A model generated the notes under the pieces. It made no database searches, was not told the DNA's origin, and was given only the letters and a program-made list of their open reading frames with translations. A DNA stretch of 64,000 nucleotides from Labyrinthula sp. Ha (lineage: Eukaryota > Sar > Bigyra > Labyrinthulida > Labyrinthulaceae): the NCBI GenBank assembly GCA_015227615.1, contig JAALGZ010000087.1:1-64000 (forward strand). Direction: 5' to 3'. The position numbers were made by a program, and so were the translations under genes. Numbering within the stretch: the stretch's first letter is position 1; each line of letters starts with the position of its first letter. Below are positions 25,211 to 37,236 of this stretch, in pieces.

Positions 25211-26220
25211 ATGAAGAAAACAGTACTTGGAACAGGAGAATCTGCTTTAGAAGTTTCGTGTATTGGTTATGGAGCAATGGGTTTAACAGCTTTTATGATC
25301 CTTTTCCAACAGAAGAAGAATCTTTAAGAGTTTTGAAAACAGCATTTGATTCAGGAATAAGACATTTTGATACAGCTCAAATGTATGTTAGGTTTGATGA
25401 AGAAGCAGGAATAGTTTATAATGAAGAACTAATTGGAAAATTTCTAAAAACTTTGAACAATGAAGAAAGGAAAGAAGTTTCAGTTGCAACAAAATATTTT
25501 CCTGCTGTATTACAAAGTTTCTCAGTAACAAATTTTGACGAAGAAGAGTTTAAACAAGCTTGTAATAGTTCATTAGAAAGACTTGGAGTTGATTGTATTG
25601 ATTTATATTATTGTCACAGAATTTTTCCTTCTAATATTTCTGTAAAAACTTGGATGAATGGATTTAAAAAGTTAGTTGAAGAAGGAAAGATAAAAAGAGT
25701 TGGATTAAGTGAAGCAAGTGCTGAAATTATAACTCAAGCACATAAAATATATCCAATTACTTGTATTCAACAAGAATGGAGTATTTTTGTGAGAGATTTG
25801 GAGGAAGAAATAGTTCCTTTGTGTAAACAGCTTGGAATTGGAATTGTTGCTTATTCTCCAATGGGAAGAGGATTTCTTGCTGGAAAGTTTTCTGAAAATA
25901 AACCAGAAGGATTTAGATCTTCTGTTCCTTTCTTAAATCAAGAAAATATTGAAAAAAATAAATTGCTCTTAGAAGAAATTAAAGGATTAGCTGAACTGAA
26001 AAATTGTGGTATAAATCAAATCTGTTTAGCTTGGGTTATGAAAAAAGGTGGAATTCCAATTCCTGGATCTGCAAATTTAGAACATGTAAAAAGTAATTGT
26101 GATTCTTGGAAAGTTGATTTGAGTGAGACTGAAATGTCAAGATTAGATGAAATTGGAAAGAAAGTAAATGGATTACGTGGAGATGCAGAATATATGATGT
26201 TTGCTTTCAATAATATTTAA
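25211..26220 (+). CDS. Aldo/keto reductase (AKR13/YakC-like), one frame change near the N-terminus
   Basis: NADPH-dependent reduction of aldehydes or ketones, presumably cytosolic; substrate unknown. The ATG at 25211 begins MKKTVLGTGESALEVSC and runs IGYGAMGLTAF, the usual family opening. The frame then changes at a four-T run (25291-25294), where the family expects F-Y-D/G-P, and continues as YDPFPTEEESLRVL to the stop at 26220. The catalytic tetrad is present: Asp and Tyr in HFDTAQMY, Lys in ATKYF and His in YYCHR. IPIPGSANLEHV is the cofactor-binding segment. Total length, about 336 residues, is normal. A single missing T could be a sequencing error or a recent mutation. The gene ends 60 bp from the convergent family gene at 26281. 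Confidence 0.85.
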
Positions 26221-26280
26221 AATATTTTTTGTGCTTAATGTTAAGAGTTAAATACAAAAAACATAACCCCAGAAAGAGAT

Positions 26281-27264
26281 TTATTTTGCATCAAGTGAAA
26301 AATTATATTGAGAAAACTTATCATTTGAAAGATTGGCAACATAAATTAGTTTTTGCGTCAATTTCGAAGACTCAATAGCATCAAAATAAAAATTAGTTTC
26401 TGCAGAAAAATTTTCTTTATTAAACAATATATTTCTGAATGGAAGAGAAAATACATTGACATAAAGATGCTGAAAACATATTCTCAACTTAATTGTCTTC
26501 TTGAATACAAGTAGTAATTTAGATAGAGTATAAACTTTTTCAACTGAATTATATTCTGTCGATTTCCACCATAGTTCAAATTCTATTAACATAGATCCAA
26601 AAGATTCTTGAGTGAGACAAGAAAATAACGAGTAATAATTACCAGACAAAGAATCATAATCTGATAATTCTAATTTAACTAATTTTGGACAACATTGGAT
26701 TAAAGAAGAATATTTTAGGAAAGGATAAATACCAGGAGTTATGTTATCTTGAAATGAAACCAAAGAAAGTCCTTTTTTCTTCACGTATTTTGTTAGCATT
26801 AAAGGGTTTTCATTATGAACAGTATTTTTCAAGTCAAGATATTCAATTCCTTCAGTTTTACTAAAACAACTCAATAACTTAACAGCTTCAAGATTTTTAC
26901 AACTAAAGTTTCTGAAAAAATATTTAATACTACGTAAATTAGAAAGAAATAGAAGAAGTTGATCCTTCATAATTGTATCAAACTTACAATTACTAAAAAC
27001 TCGAAAATAATTAACTCGGATAAATCGGAAAGAATTTAGTAAGAATTCAATGTCTTCAGGAGATAATTTTTTGGTTATATACCAGCTTAACCTGTTAATA
27101 TTTTTGGATTGGAAAGCTTCAGAATATAATTTATTTTGAGGACAATATTCTGTAATTCCTAAAGAAAAGATGTTAACAATTCTTTTTTTATCATATTCTT
27201 CTTTTACTTCTAACTCAAGATTTAAATGATATACATGAAAGTTTTTAATGTAACCAGAAGCCAT
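26281..27264 (-). CDS. Leucine-rich ~330-residue family protein, intact
   Basis: 327 residues from the ATG at 27264 (MASGYIKNFHVYHLNLEL). I recognise no named domain. Leucine, isoleucine and phenylalanine recur at LRR-like spacing (IEYLDLKN, LVKLELSDYD, SLVSFQDNI), suggesting a solenoid of irregular leucine-rich repeats. No signal peptide or membrane segment is evident. It aligns by pattern with the genes at 41196 and 42497: an N-terminal beta-rich part, a KKLSPEDIEFLL-type segment, a YVKKKGLSL segment, a CPKLVKLEL segment and a C-terminal helix-rich part. It lies tail to tail with the reductase, 60 bp apart. Confidence 0.75.
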   Translation of the reverse strand: MASGYIKNFHVYHLNLELEVKEEYDKKRIVNIFSLGITEYCPQNKLYSEAFQSKNINRLSWYITKKLSPEDIEFLLNSFRFIRVNYFRVFSNCKFDTIMKDQLLLFLSNLRSIKYFFRNFSCKNLEAVKLLSCFSKTEGIEYLDLKNTVHNENPLMLTKYVKKKGLSLVSFQDNITPGIYPFLKYSSLIQCCPKLVKLELSDYDSLSGNYYSLFSCLTQESFGSMLIEFELWWKSTEYNSVEKVYTLSKLLLVFKKTIKLRICFQHLYVNVFSLPFRNILFNKENFSAETNFYFDAIESSKLTQKLIYVANLSNDKFSQYNFSLDAK

Positions 27265-30200
27265 TTTATCTCTGCTTCTTTTCCTAATATTTTATGTTTC
27301 TTGATGCCTTTCTTTTTCTTATATTGAAGGCTTTTCTAAAAACGTAATAGTTGTTTGAATATCTCTTGAGGTTGGTTAATCTCGTATACGAATATAGATA
27401 GAGAGGGAAAATATGGACAGGGGATTCGCAGCAAAGAAAAATAAAGCCAGATGAGTACTGTATCAAAGAAATTTGACTTTGAAATCTTTTTCTATGCACT
27501 TGGAACTGCTTGAAGGGTAGTAAACTGGAAAGAATTCCTCTCTTGCCGTTTTTCTTTTCTATTCTTTCTAAATAGATAAAGTGATGACGTGGAATTATGA
27601 AAATGTGTTTGTATTTCTGCTGCCTCTGAATTTGTACGAAGTATTGCAAATTATCAACATAATAAGGAAAAAATAGAAACAATAATAGAACAAACAAGGG
27701 TTAAAAAATAAATATAAAAATTTCAGCAGAGGAAAATACATATTCTTACCCGAAGTAAGAGTTCGGAATAAGTGTAACTTTCAAGCCTTAAGATCAGACT
27801 TTACTTGGAATATTTCTCAGAGAAAACTAAGTCGATCTTTTGATTTTGAAGTTAGAAATTTTTAGAAGTGTTGAACAGGATACCTTTTTATTCAAAAAAT
27901 TCAAATTATAATTAGTATAGATATTACCTCCCAATGTGATATTGAATGCAAGGTAGAAATTTGATATCTTCCTCTTTAGTTTGAAGGTAGTGTGATTACA
28001 ATGGTTTGGCTTCTGCATTAAAATAGTATTATTTCAACCGTTTGTCTCATTCTATAATGGTTACTTTTAGTCTAAGAATAAATGATAAAATAAGAGATTT
28101 CCTTCTGTTTGTTGGATTGATTTTTTTGACACAATCATTTGAAACATGGCTAACTCTGGAACAACATTAGTTCATGTTTATTCTTCAAACCTTGAAATTA
28201 GTCATAGTGATTCACATTATAAAAATTATTACCGATGGTGAAATAAAATAAAACTATATTATTATTTCATACTTTCCTGCTTTTAATTCAGAAAAATGGA
28301 AGGTAGAATTACTTTACAAGAAGACAGAATATTCTTAATCATAATAAATGAGTACAAATTCCAGTGAAAAAATCGAGATTTATACATTTTCATAAATATT
28401 TGCATCGTTAAGAATAATTTATAATTAGAAATTATTGCCTTAAATTTAACCATATACTCTAAGTATAGCCCGGTGGTTTTCAGTCTTAGTATAGCCCGAG
28501 AGCATAAGAAGACTCAGCACCTATTGAGGAACCGCGTGTTGCTTACTTCATGCGGATACAGATTTATTGTGTCAAAAATGTTAGATTTAGAGGTTAGAAA
28601 TAATATAAAGTTACAAGTTTTGGATTGATAAAGTAAATGATGCTACTTATTTCTTATAATACACCTGTATTGAGCCTACCCATCAAGGAGGTGTTAACCA
28701 ATGTAAATTAATTCAAGATAAGTCAACAGATACGTCAACTGTAAATATCTTGTCTTTTCCAGTACAAAAAGTCTAAAACATCAAAACTAACGTAAGAGTG
28801 TCAATTCTTTGTGAATTATTCCTAGATTATAGACAGAGCGTGGTCGAAAAACCCTAATAGAATAATGAAAACTACATTGAAAATTGAAGAGTAAGATCGA
28901 TTATCTAAGAAACCGACTCCTATCGCCACTTATATATTGATATTTTTCTGTCTCGGAGTCATATAGAACGTTATCAATACTTAAAGAACAAGTGAATGAA
29001 TCCTAGCACTTCATTAATGGTCAAAGGATATATACACAATTCTCGCAGTAAACAGTTATTCGGCACTCGGTCAGAACTTAATACAAGATTGCAAATAGAA
29101 TATTTAAACACGATATAAAAGGACACTCGCTGTTAACACAAAAACTCTCCCTATATATAGAAACAACATGTCCAGGATAAGAGATCATACAAGCGTGTAA
29201 ATAACAAATATGTGGTATCACAAAGAATCAATAGAAACCATAAGATATCGAATACCTTTCTATTTTCAAACGTGGATGACAACGTAACCATACAAATAAG
29301 ACATCTAAACGGAAATTCAGAGCAATCACAAAATGAAAAACCTAGAACCTCCAAATATAATATTTCTAGATCGGTTCACTCATCGTCAGCAAAACATCAA
29401 AAGTGATTTTATTCAAAATAGGGAAGGGAAAACAAATATATCTGATAACACCATAATAAATGCCATACGGGAGCACGAGAAATTATAAAAATTCAAGATC
29501 TCAACCATTTACCTAAAGATAGGAAATGGATTATGTTTCAAGCTAAAAGCAATCAAATCCCATACGGCTTCATGAAGAGCCAAATACTTAGCTACAAGAA
29601 TATATTTGGAACTGAAGAAATAAATTAAACAAATGCTACATTGTCAACCGAGCAAACATTAGAAGACAATTTTAAGAATATTAAACACATCTGTTTTTAT
29701 CTAAAGAACTCTCCAGTCAAATTTGAGTTCATCTTGCTAACACACAAAAATATTAACCGGTTTCAACTGCAAAAGTTAAAGTATCCAAAAAATTGAGGAA
29801 TAAAGAAATAATAAAGAACATTGTGCAATATGACAGAATATACATGTGTCCTAAGGCCAAGTATAATACCAAAATCTTTGACAAAACATATAGAAAGTTG
29901 AAATGAATCAAGAAAAGGAGTAAAAATCTGGGAAATAGTTATAGCAATAAATGAAAATACATTTCTAACGAAAAGTGAATGAAAATATTTTGTGAATATA
30001 TTACCAGCTCTTGAAAACCCCCAACAAACTAAAAGAATGATAGTATTGTCTTTTATGCTTTAAATTGAACAATTAATATCCTGTCGCAATCTTAAGGAAA
30101 GATATATTCAAAATGAGAACATTTATATACTCTGAATAAAATTTAGGGCAAAATAATTTGTAGAATGAAAGTTAAGAATAAAAGTAATGAGAACCACAAC

Positions 30201-33200
30201 CAATTCTATAAATATTTGATAAAATTTGTCCAGAGACTGTTGAAAATAATTAGATTCAATTTAAATAAAATCTGAGTTCTATTGAAGGGGAATTATTTTT
30301 ATAAAAATAAAACTAGAAACCATGAGTTTCTATCTGGCATGCTGACAATTTTATTAAAAAGCCTATCAATTGTCTAATAGAAAATAAATTCGTTTAGTGA
30401 ACGCCTTGAAGATTAATCCCCCCTCGATACCAAGCTCGTTTTTTCAAGCATCGTGAATTAACCCATAAAATAGCAACCGTCAAGCAGAAGAATATTATGG
30501 ACATGATAAAAAAATCTTAACTTAAATGTTCTTTTCATATATTTATACAAGATTTTGTATCCAGGTTTAGATTTTTCAATAATTAAGGCAGAAAATATAT
30601 AAAATATGAACGAATGATGGAAGGATGATATACCCGCACTGTTTATATAAGGATAATTAGGGGCAAATAAAAAGCATATAAATGGATAATAAATCTGAAC
30701 AGATCAAAACATATTCATAGGCTGACATCAACTATGATTATACTGGTGATATAAAAAGCGGTATAACTACTAATAGCCGATACCGATGGTAAGTTTAACC
30801 TGGTAAAAAATCAAGTGCAACCAATGGACGTTATGAATGATGCAGTGACATTTATAGAGAACAAATCTAACTTGTTGGATATTTTTGATAGTCTTTTAGC
30901 TACTGTACTTAACATAGCTGGTAAGAAATACAGGAAATAAGAGTTGATATGCATTAGAAAATAATTAAGAGCCCAGAAATATTGCGTGGGGTTTAAATAG
31001 ACAGATTACTTGGGAATTCGTTTTGCAAGAGGTGAAATGGGGTTCCGGAAATCATCGGTTTTTGAATAGCATCAGAGCTTTGGACACTGATATATAACCA
31101 ATAACTGAAAAAGAAGAAAGAGCTTTGTGATCTAGTCCCATGAGACAGATTGGATAAGTTGGCGAGAAGAAATATTTAGATATACGAGACAATGGTAGAA
31201 AATATAGACTATAATAAACTAATTACATTTAAAAGATTTTCAGAACTTATAGAGTGGGTGAACGTAAAATTTTAGTCAAAAAAATATTTGAGACTAGAAT
31301 CGAACAAATTTTATCTTTTTATCATATCCAGCCTTATGAACAAGAATATAAAAATAATTCTTGCATCAACAATGATGTTATTTCTACTACTGCATAAAAG
31401 CTAAAGGCTGATAATAACCCCAACATTAGGATATAGTCCAAGTAAAATTTGAAACACATAAATAAACAGGAAATTTGAAGAATTATATTACAAACCGATT
31501 ATATCAAGTTATATGTTTTCGGGTATGTCAAGCGGTGATCCTTAGATTTAAGAAATATAAAAAGTTCAGAACCAACAAAATGAATAGTTCAAGGTCATGT
31601 TACTGGAAAGTATAATACCTTTCTACATTATTGTGTGAACATCACAGGAGTAGCAACTTAATATTGAAAAGATATTCACGTGCTTAAAAAGATACAACAA
31701 TTCCATGTCAACCGAGAGTACGCGACCTTACTATAAACATCTCATATATAATGAAAGAAACTTTAAGTGAAAACAAGTTTTTTCACAAGTTATAAAGAAT
31801 CAAATAAATTATTCTAGTTATTATCCAGGGAGAATGGTTCAAGGTTGCTCCATTCAGTATCTGAAAACCTAAAACTGGCTAAAAATTCTGTACAAACCTG
31901 GTAATATCACAAGGTCCTAGAAATATGAAGCTGATACCTCGAGCAAAATCAAAACCAAAAAACTAAGAATCACTGCATTATTGGCATACGCCTCAGCTAA
32001 ATATATTAGTATCGTTAAGACTTGGGGAAAGAGAATAACCTATAAAATTACTTCATGAGCTAAGAGTTGAAATACAATAAATTGTTGTTTGGAATTAACA
32101 AGAAACTAATAAGGTGAAGCAAAAAATGATATTATCGCATTTATGGCCCTGGATCAATGTTTGCAACCTTCAACAAGGAAAGAAACAATTTTATTCCTCG
32201 GTTGCAGTTATTGTTTTCAGTTAGGTCATATATTGAGAAATGATTAACTTTCCAAGAATTAGAACTGCCAAATTGTAAAGATGCAAACCTTATTGAACCA
32301 CACAAAAAATGCCAATATAAATACCTAATAATAAGAGTTATCTAAGGAAAATAAATAGTGTTACTGGAAAATAAAAGGGCAATGCATTTGGGCTCCTATA
32401 GGTTAGGTTCTCATACTCCATTAACACTGCACTTGATACAACTAATATTAAATTAATTGACGGGTCTTTTTTTATCTTTAGAAAACATTAAACATAATTC
32501 TTGTAATCTGAGAAATTTAATTTCAACAAATGTTATATTAAAAACCTTTTGCCTTTGAGTAGATTTTCTCACCGAACCGTTCATAAAACATGATCAAGTT
32601 CCTAAATGAAAATTAATATCAGAATGAATTCATATTTTAATATAATACTATATTTGTTTTTCTAACCTACTTAATAAGATGCATGTTTTTTTTGATAATA
32701 TAGGTTATCTTTAAGTCAATATAATATAGTGTAAGAAGTTAATCAATGAACATGTATAGATAATCACGAGACTATTTAGCAGCAAAAAGTAATAAAATTC
32801 AAGTTTGAAAGAAACCATTTGAATAAAATAAAGAGAATCATAGACAAATAAATTGCTCATGAGATCAATAAAACCTTCGGCAAAATAGTAAAGAAAACAC
32901 ATGATTAGTATTACAAGAGAATAAAATCAGGACGAAAGTATAAGTCCCAGGTGCTAATGGAGGGATCGGGGGATAGTGAAGGAATGAATTTGCTTAGAAA
33001 TCGGGATAAAAAAACTTGATTCAAGCAAGTAATATTGAAAAGAAATAAGTGAATGTATTCTCTGCAGTATTATTTCTATAAATAAGACAAGAGTAATAAC
33101 GGAATGGTATAAACCAAAAAAATGAGAGAAAAAAAGATGAGAAAACAAGACCGAGGGGTTATGAATGAACATAGGTAACAAAATCATGCCTGAGATAATC

Positions 33201-36058
33201 GAGATGAAGTTTTACGGGGAAAATATACCATGAATATTGTTAAGCACAGATAAGAATTCCAAAAAAAAACCATTGAAAACATAAGGATTAATGCTGACAA
33301 TGAGAGAAAAGATATAATTGAGATGGGACGATTATAGCACATAATAGAAAAATATAGAAAGGAGATTTAAGACTTACGGACACTCAGAAAGGGCATAAAG
33401 CAAATTTGGAAAATCGTGGAGAAAAATAAAATTGTATTAGTTAAAAATCAAGAGATCTAAGAATATGGTTTTGAGAAAATGATGAAAAAGTGACGTTTAT
33501 AATAAATTCCCCTAAAGAATTAGTTAGGTTCCAAGAAAATTTTCGTAGTTTCCGGAATAGAGAGAAACTTACCCACGGGGAAAATTAATATGAAGCTATA
33601 TATATACATGTATGATACAATTATCGGGAAAACTTGAGAGAATGGAGATAAATGTTGCCACAATTGAACTCATAAATCGGCTTCTGGAATAATGGAAAGT
33701 GTGTACGGAGAGGTGAAAAGGCACCCTAGGCTAGTATTTGGGACATATGTGATTGGAGCGTTTGAAGCCTAGCTCTTCTATATAAATACATGAATATACT
33801 TTGGAAGGTTATTAATTAATCTAAATATTGGGAATTGGTAATAGCAGAAAAAACGATCAGTCGACATATTATGGTATGTTTCCTCATCTTAAGGGGGAAA
33901 ATATTACTCTGGAGATACACGAAAATTAAAATCTGTATAGAATTTTGAATTAGAAGAGGGTTTAGTGAAAATACTTGAATAGGTAAACAAGCTTTAGTGG
34001 AAACACATTGTGATTATAATAACAATGAGTGTCATATCTGAGGAAAAGATATAAACATTCACAACCTCTATTACTGAACTAGCTGTGAAAATGTGTAGGA
34101 ATGAGGAAAAAACTAAAATAAAGGATGTGTGACTTTACTACAGGATAGAGGAAAATGGTTGCAAAAGGGGCAAAATTGAGACCCGATACCTTAAAGAGAC
34201 GGAATTCTTGAGTATCCTAGACTAAAATTAATATTATGGGTATAAAATTCTGAAAAAAGCATATATCATCGACAACTGATTTCAAAGGAAACGATCTGAG
34301 GGATCATGAAGGCAATGGGTGTTAAAAGACAAAGGGTATAAAGGAATGAAAGCAATTGATATTCTTACAAATGAAGATGGGTATAGTCAAATCAAATTTT
34401 TGGCTATACGATGCTAAGAAGACACTCCAGCTGTAGGACAAATGAGATGAATGTTATTTTCTAGTAAGCTTTTGCAGAAGAAATCATGGCAGTTGAAACT
34501 GGAGAGAAACTGCCCGGGATCCTTTACTCCATGAAAAAATATAAGAAGAAACTAAAATTGCGTAGAATAAAAGGGTAGGTAAGCGTGTGGCACATTGGAG
34601 CGGTTATTTCTGACGGGTGATGTGAGGAATTATAGAGGACTAGAGTACCCTAGAAGACTGCATACGTCAGTATTGAATAAATATATTTGATGTGGAACGG
34701 CGTGTAGTTTAATTGTATCCAGGTGTATTTCAGTTATGTGATCAGTATAGATAGGGGCGAAAGCTGAATAGAGCTTCTGCTATGAAAAAAAAGATAAAAT
34801 TAAAGATCTAGACAAAATGAGATAGGGATAGGGATAGGCTACGGAGAAATGCGTAACCAGGACATTGATAAGAAAACTTTCAGTGAAAAAAATGAAGGAG
34901 TATACAGGATTATCAGTTGTTCAACTAGGGGAAATATAAATTAAGCAGTGCTAAATGTACGGTTGGTAAAAGATCTAAGTGAAGTATACATATGCGTTAT
35001 TTTAAGTCGGAATAGGAATTATATGTAAGATGCAAAACCATCCGCCCGTGACAATAAAAAAATAGGATTACAAATATTAAGGAGTGCCTTCAATTCATCT
35101 ATCAAATACAGAACCAATTTTCAACGATAGGTTTAATCCATCTGTTAAGAACATTGACACTGAGATATAAGAATGTGAAATACTCTAAATTTGTGGTATT
35201 TATGCTCCTAGGAAATACAATAATGGAAAATAATGATTAATCTTAGGCATCTGATCAAAATTTTTCTGTATTTGTAATTAAGTCACTAGAATTGGAGGTC
35301 GATGGTGTTGACTGCCGTAGAGTAATATTTATGTTCTGCCGAGGCGAAAACTGGTGTCAAGGCCTTAGTTAGTAACCAGAATATAAAGATTAATATATTT
35401 AAATAAGCAAGAAGGAAAATAATTCCAAAAAACTTTAGATGTCTGTTTTCCCCTTATGTTTCCTCACCTAATAGCTTCAACACTGTGTTAGAGGAACAGC
35501 TTGAAGTTAATAGTGTCCACTATCGCTGTAATTAAAAAAACTTTTATTGATAATACAAGTTTAAATAAATGGGAGGGGCTAACTTTTATAAGAATATGTT
35601 AGATGGTTATTTTCTCATAGGCTGTATATCCAGAATGGGAGGTGGAAAGTCTGGTTTGCGGAACATGACCGTGACATCGAACAGAGAGAAAGAGAGAGTT
35701 GTATAAAAATAGACCATTCATTCGATTTCGAAGCAATAATATCAACATTATATATATAGATTCTTTCAATTATAAAATATGATCAAATAGAGGCACCATT
35801 TTAACCTCATGACACAGAAACAGCTTTGTGATGTGCCCAGCATTTCCCAGTTAAGTACAGAAGAAAACCAGGTGGCTAGGTCAATGTTTTAGGCAAAAAA
35901 TATGGTAATACATATACATAACTTGTATATTTCTCTTGTTTTTCTTCATGTATTTGAGAACTCTTGGGTAAATCTATCCTATAACGTAATATAAGCTACT
36001 GCTCAACATCATGCCACGTCGACTAGTACAATTCATACTTGGCCACATGGCCATTTAA
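27265..36058. other. 8.8-kb desert with decayed, purine-skewed DNA
   Basis: No gene found. An 11-bp direct repeat AGTATAGCCCG occurs at 28462-28472 and 28488-28498. From about 29.4 to 35 kb the plus strand is visibly rich in A and G and poor in C, as are coding strands of elements A and C, so old retroelement debris is plausible. A 60-codon open stretch near 29212-29406 and a 50-codon stretch near 30774-30938 (DGKFNLVKNQ onward) look faintly coding but match nothing I know. No terminal repeats found. Confidence 0.5.
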
Positions 36059-36100
36059 ATGTGTAGGAATCGGAAAAACAAAACTCAAGATATCCTAAAT

Positions 36101-37213
36101 ATGAAAAGAATATCATCTTTATCCAATCATCTATCAACTTCTTCAACATCTATTTCACATGTTATTCTTAATCAAACACCAAAATGTTCAACAATTTCAT
36201 TAAACCGGCCTGATAAACTGAACTCCCTTAATCTCCCAATGATTGCTTCTCTTCGTTCACACTACTTGCCCCTTATCACCTCTAAATCTCCAATCCTCTT
36301 AATATCAACCTCCCCAAAAGCTTTTTGTGCTGGTGGTGATGTTGCTTCAATACAGCAAGATCTGCTGAACAAAAAATTTCATGGTCCGAAAAACTTCTTC
36401 TATGAAGAGTATCAAGTCAACCACTTAATTCACAAGCTTAAAGTTAGTCATGTTGCAATTTGGGATGGCATTGTAATGGGCGGTGGAGTTGGCCTTTCAG
36501 TACATGGGTCACATAGAATATGTACAGAAAAAACACTTTTTGCTATGCCAGAAACTGCAATTGGATTGTTTCCTGATGTTGGCCTCACACACAAGTTAAC
36601 AAGGACGTTTCAGGGGGATGCGGATGTTGGATATGCCTTAGGTCAGTACCTTGGAGTTTCTGGTGTTAGGTTAAAAGCTGAAGACTTAATTTTCACTGGG
36701 TTGGCTACACATTTTGTTCCAAGTGAAAAGGTTGGGGACTTGGTTAAGGAAATTGAAAATTCTGGAGATGTGGATGGAGCACTGGGAAAGTATGCGGAGA
36801 ATATTGGATCTGGTGGGATTGAAAAAAATGTTGATGTGATTCGAGAATGTTTTGGAAAAGAGAATGAGAATGTTGAAGATGTCCTGCAAAAGTTGGATGG
36901 AAATGGAACTGAGTTTGCGAAGAAAACAAAAGCGACAATTGAGAAAATGAGTCCAATGAGTGTAAAGTTATCATTTGAAGCTATCAAAAAGCATTCAGAA
37001 GTTGATTTTGAAGAAGCCTTAAAGAGTGAGTACAGATTAAGCCAAGCTTGTATGTTTCACGAGGCAAGTGATTTTGTAGAAGGGATTAGGGCTGTGCTAA
37101 TTGACAAAGACCAGAAACCCAACTGGAAGGCAAAGAGTATACAAGAAGTAAAGCAAGCTACGGTAGAACAGTTTTTTGAACCCGCTGAAAAGGAATTACT
37201 GTTTTTAGTTTAG
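36101..37213 (+). CDS. HIBCH: 3-hydroxyisobutyryl-CoA hydrolase, probably mitochondrial
   Basis: Crotonase-superfamily enzyme that hydrolyses 3-hydroxyisobutyryl-CoA in valine breakdown. 370 residues from the ATG at 36101; an upstream in-frame ATG at 36059 would add 14 residues. I prefer 36101 because MKRISSLSNHLSTSSTSIS, basic and serine-rich without acids, looks like a mitochondrial presequence. Family marks: ISLNRPDKLNSL, the oxyanion segment FCAGGD, GIVMGGGVGLS, and FAMPETAIGLFPDVG, which holds the Glu and Asp used for catalysis in human HIBCH. The C-terminal part (FEEALKSEYRLSQ, EGIRAVLIDKDQKPNW) is characteristic of HIBCH rather than simple enoyl-CoA hydratases. No intron needed. It ends 23 bp from the convergent pseudokinase stop. 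Confidence 0.92.
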   Translation: MKRISSLSNHLSTSSTSISHVILNQTPKCSTISLNRPDKLNSLNLPMIASLRSHYLPLITSKSPILLISTSPKAFCAGGDVASIQQDLLNKKFHGPKNFFYEEYQVNHLIHKLKVSHVAIWDGIVMGGGVGLSVHGSHRICTEKTLFAMPETAIGLFPDVGLTHKLTRTFQGDADVGYALGQYLGVSGVRLKAEDLIFTGLATHFVPSEKVGDLVKEIENSGDVDGALGKYAENIGSGGIEKNVDVIRECFGKENENVEDVLQKLDGNGTEFAKKTKATIEKMSPMSVKLSFEAIKKHSEVDFEEALKSEYRLSQACMFHEASDFVEGIRAVLIDKDQKPNWKAKSIQEVKQATVEQFFEPAEKELLFLV

Positions 37214-37236
37214 AGTTTAAATCGTTCGAAACTAGT

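Noticed and set aside
27284-27697. 137-codon open frame on the minus strand upstream of the family gene
   Set aside because: Low-complexity, tyrosine- and phenylalanine-rich, no domain, and lies where the promoter of the intact gene should be; AT-rich chance frame.
28462-28498. AGTATAGCCCG direct repeat as an element boundary
   Set aside because: Only two 11-bp copies 26 bp apart, with no matching end found elsewhere in the desert.
36059-36100. Upstream ATG start for the hydrolase
   Set aside because: The extra 14 residues would hide a good mitochondrial presequence that begins at 36101; not excluded.
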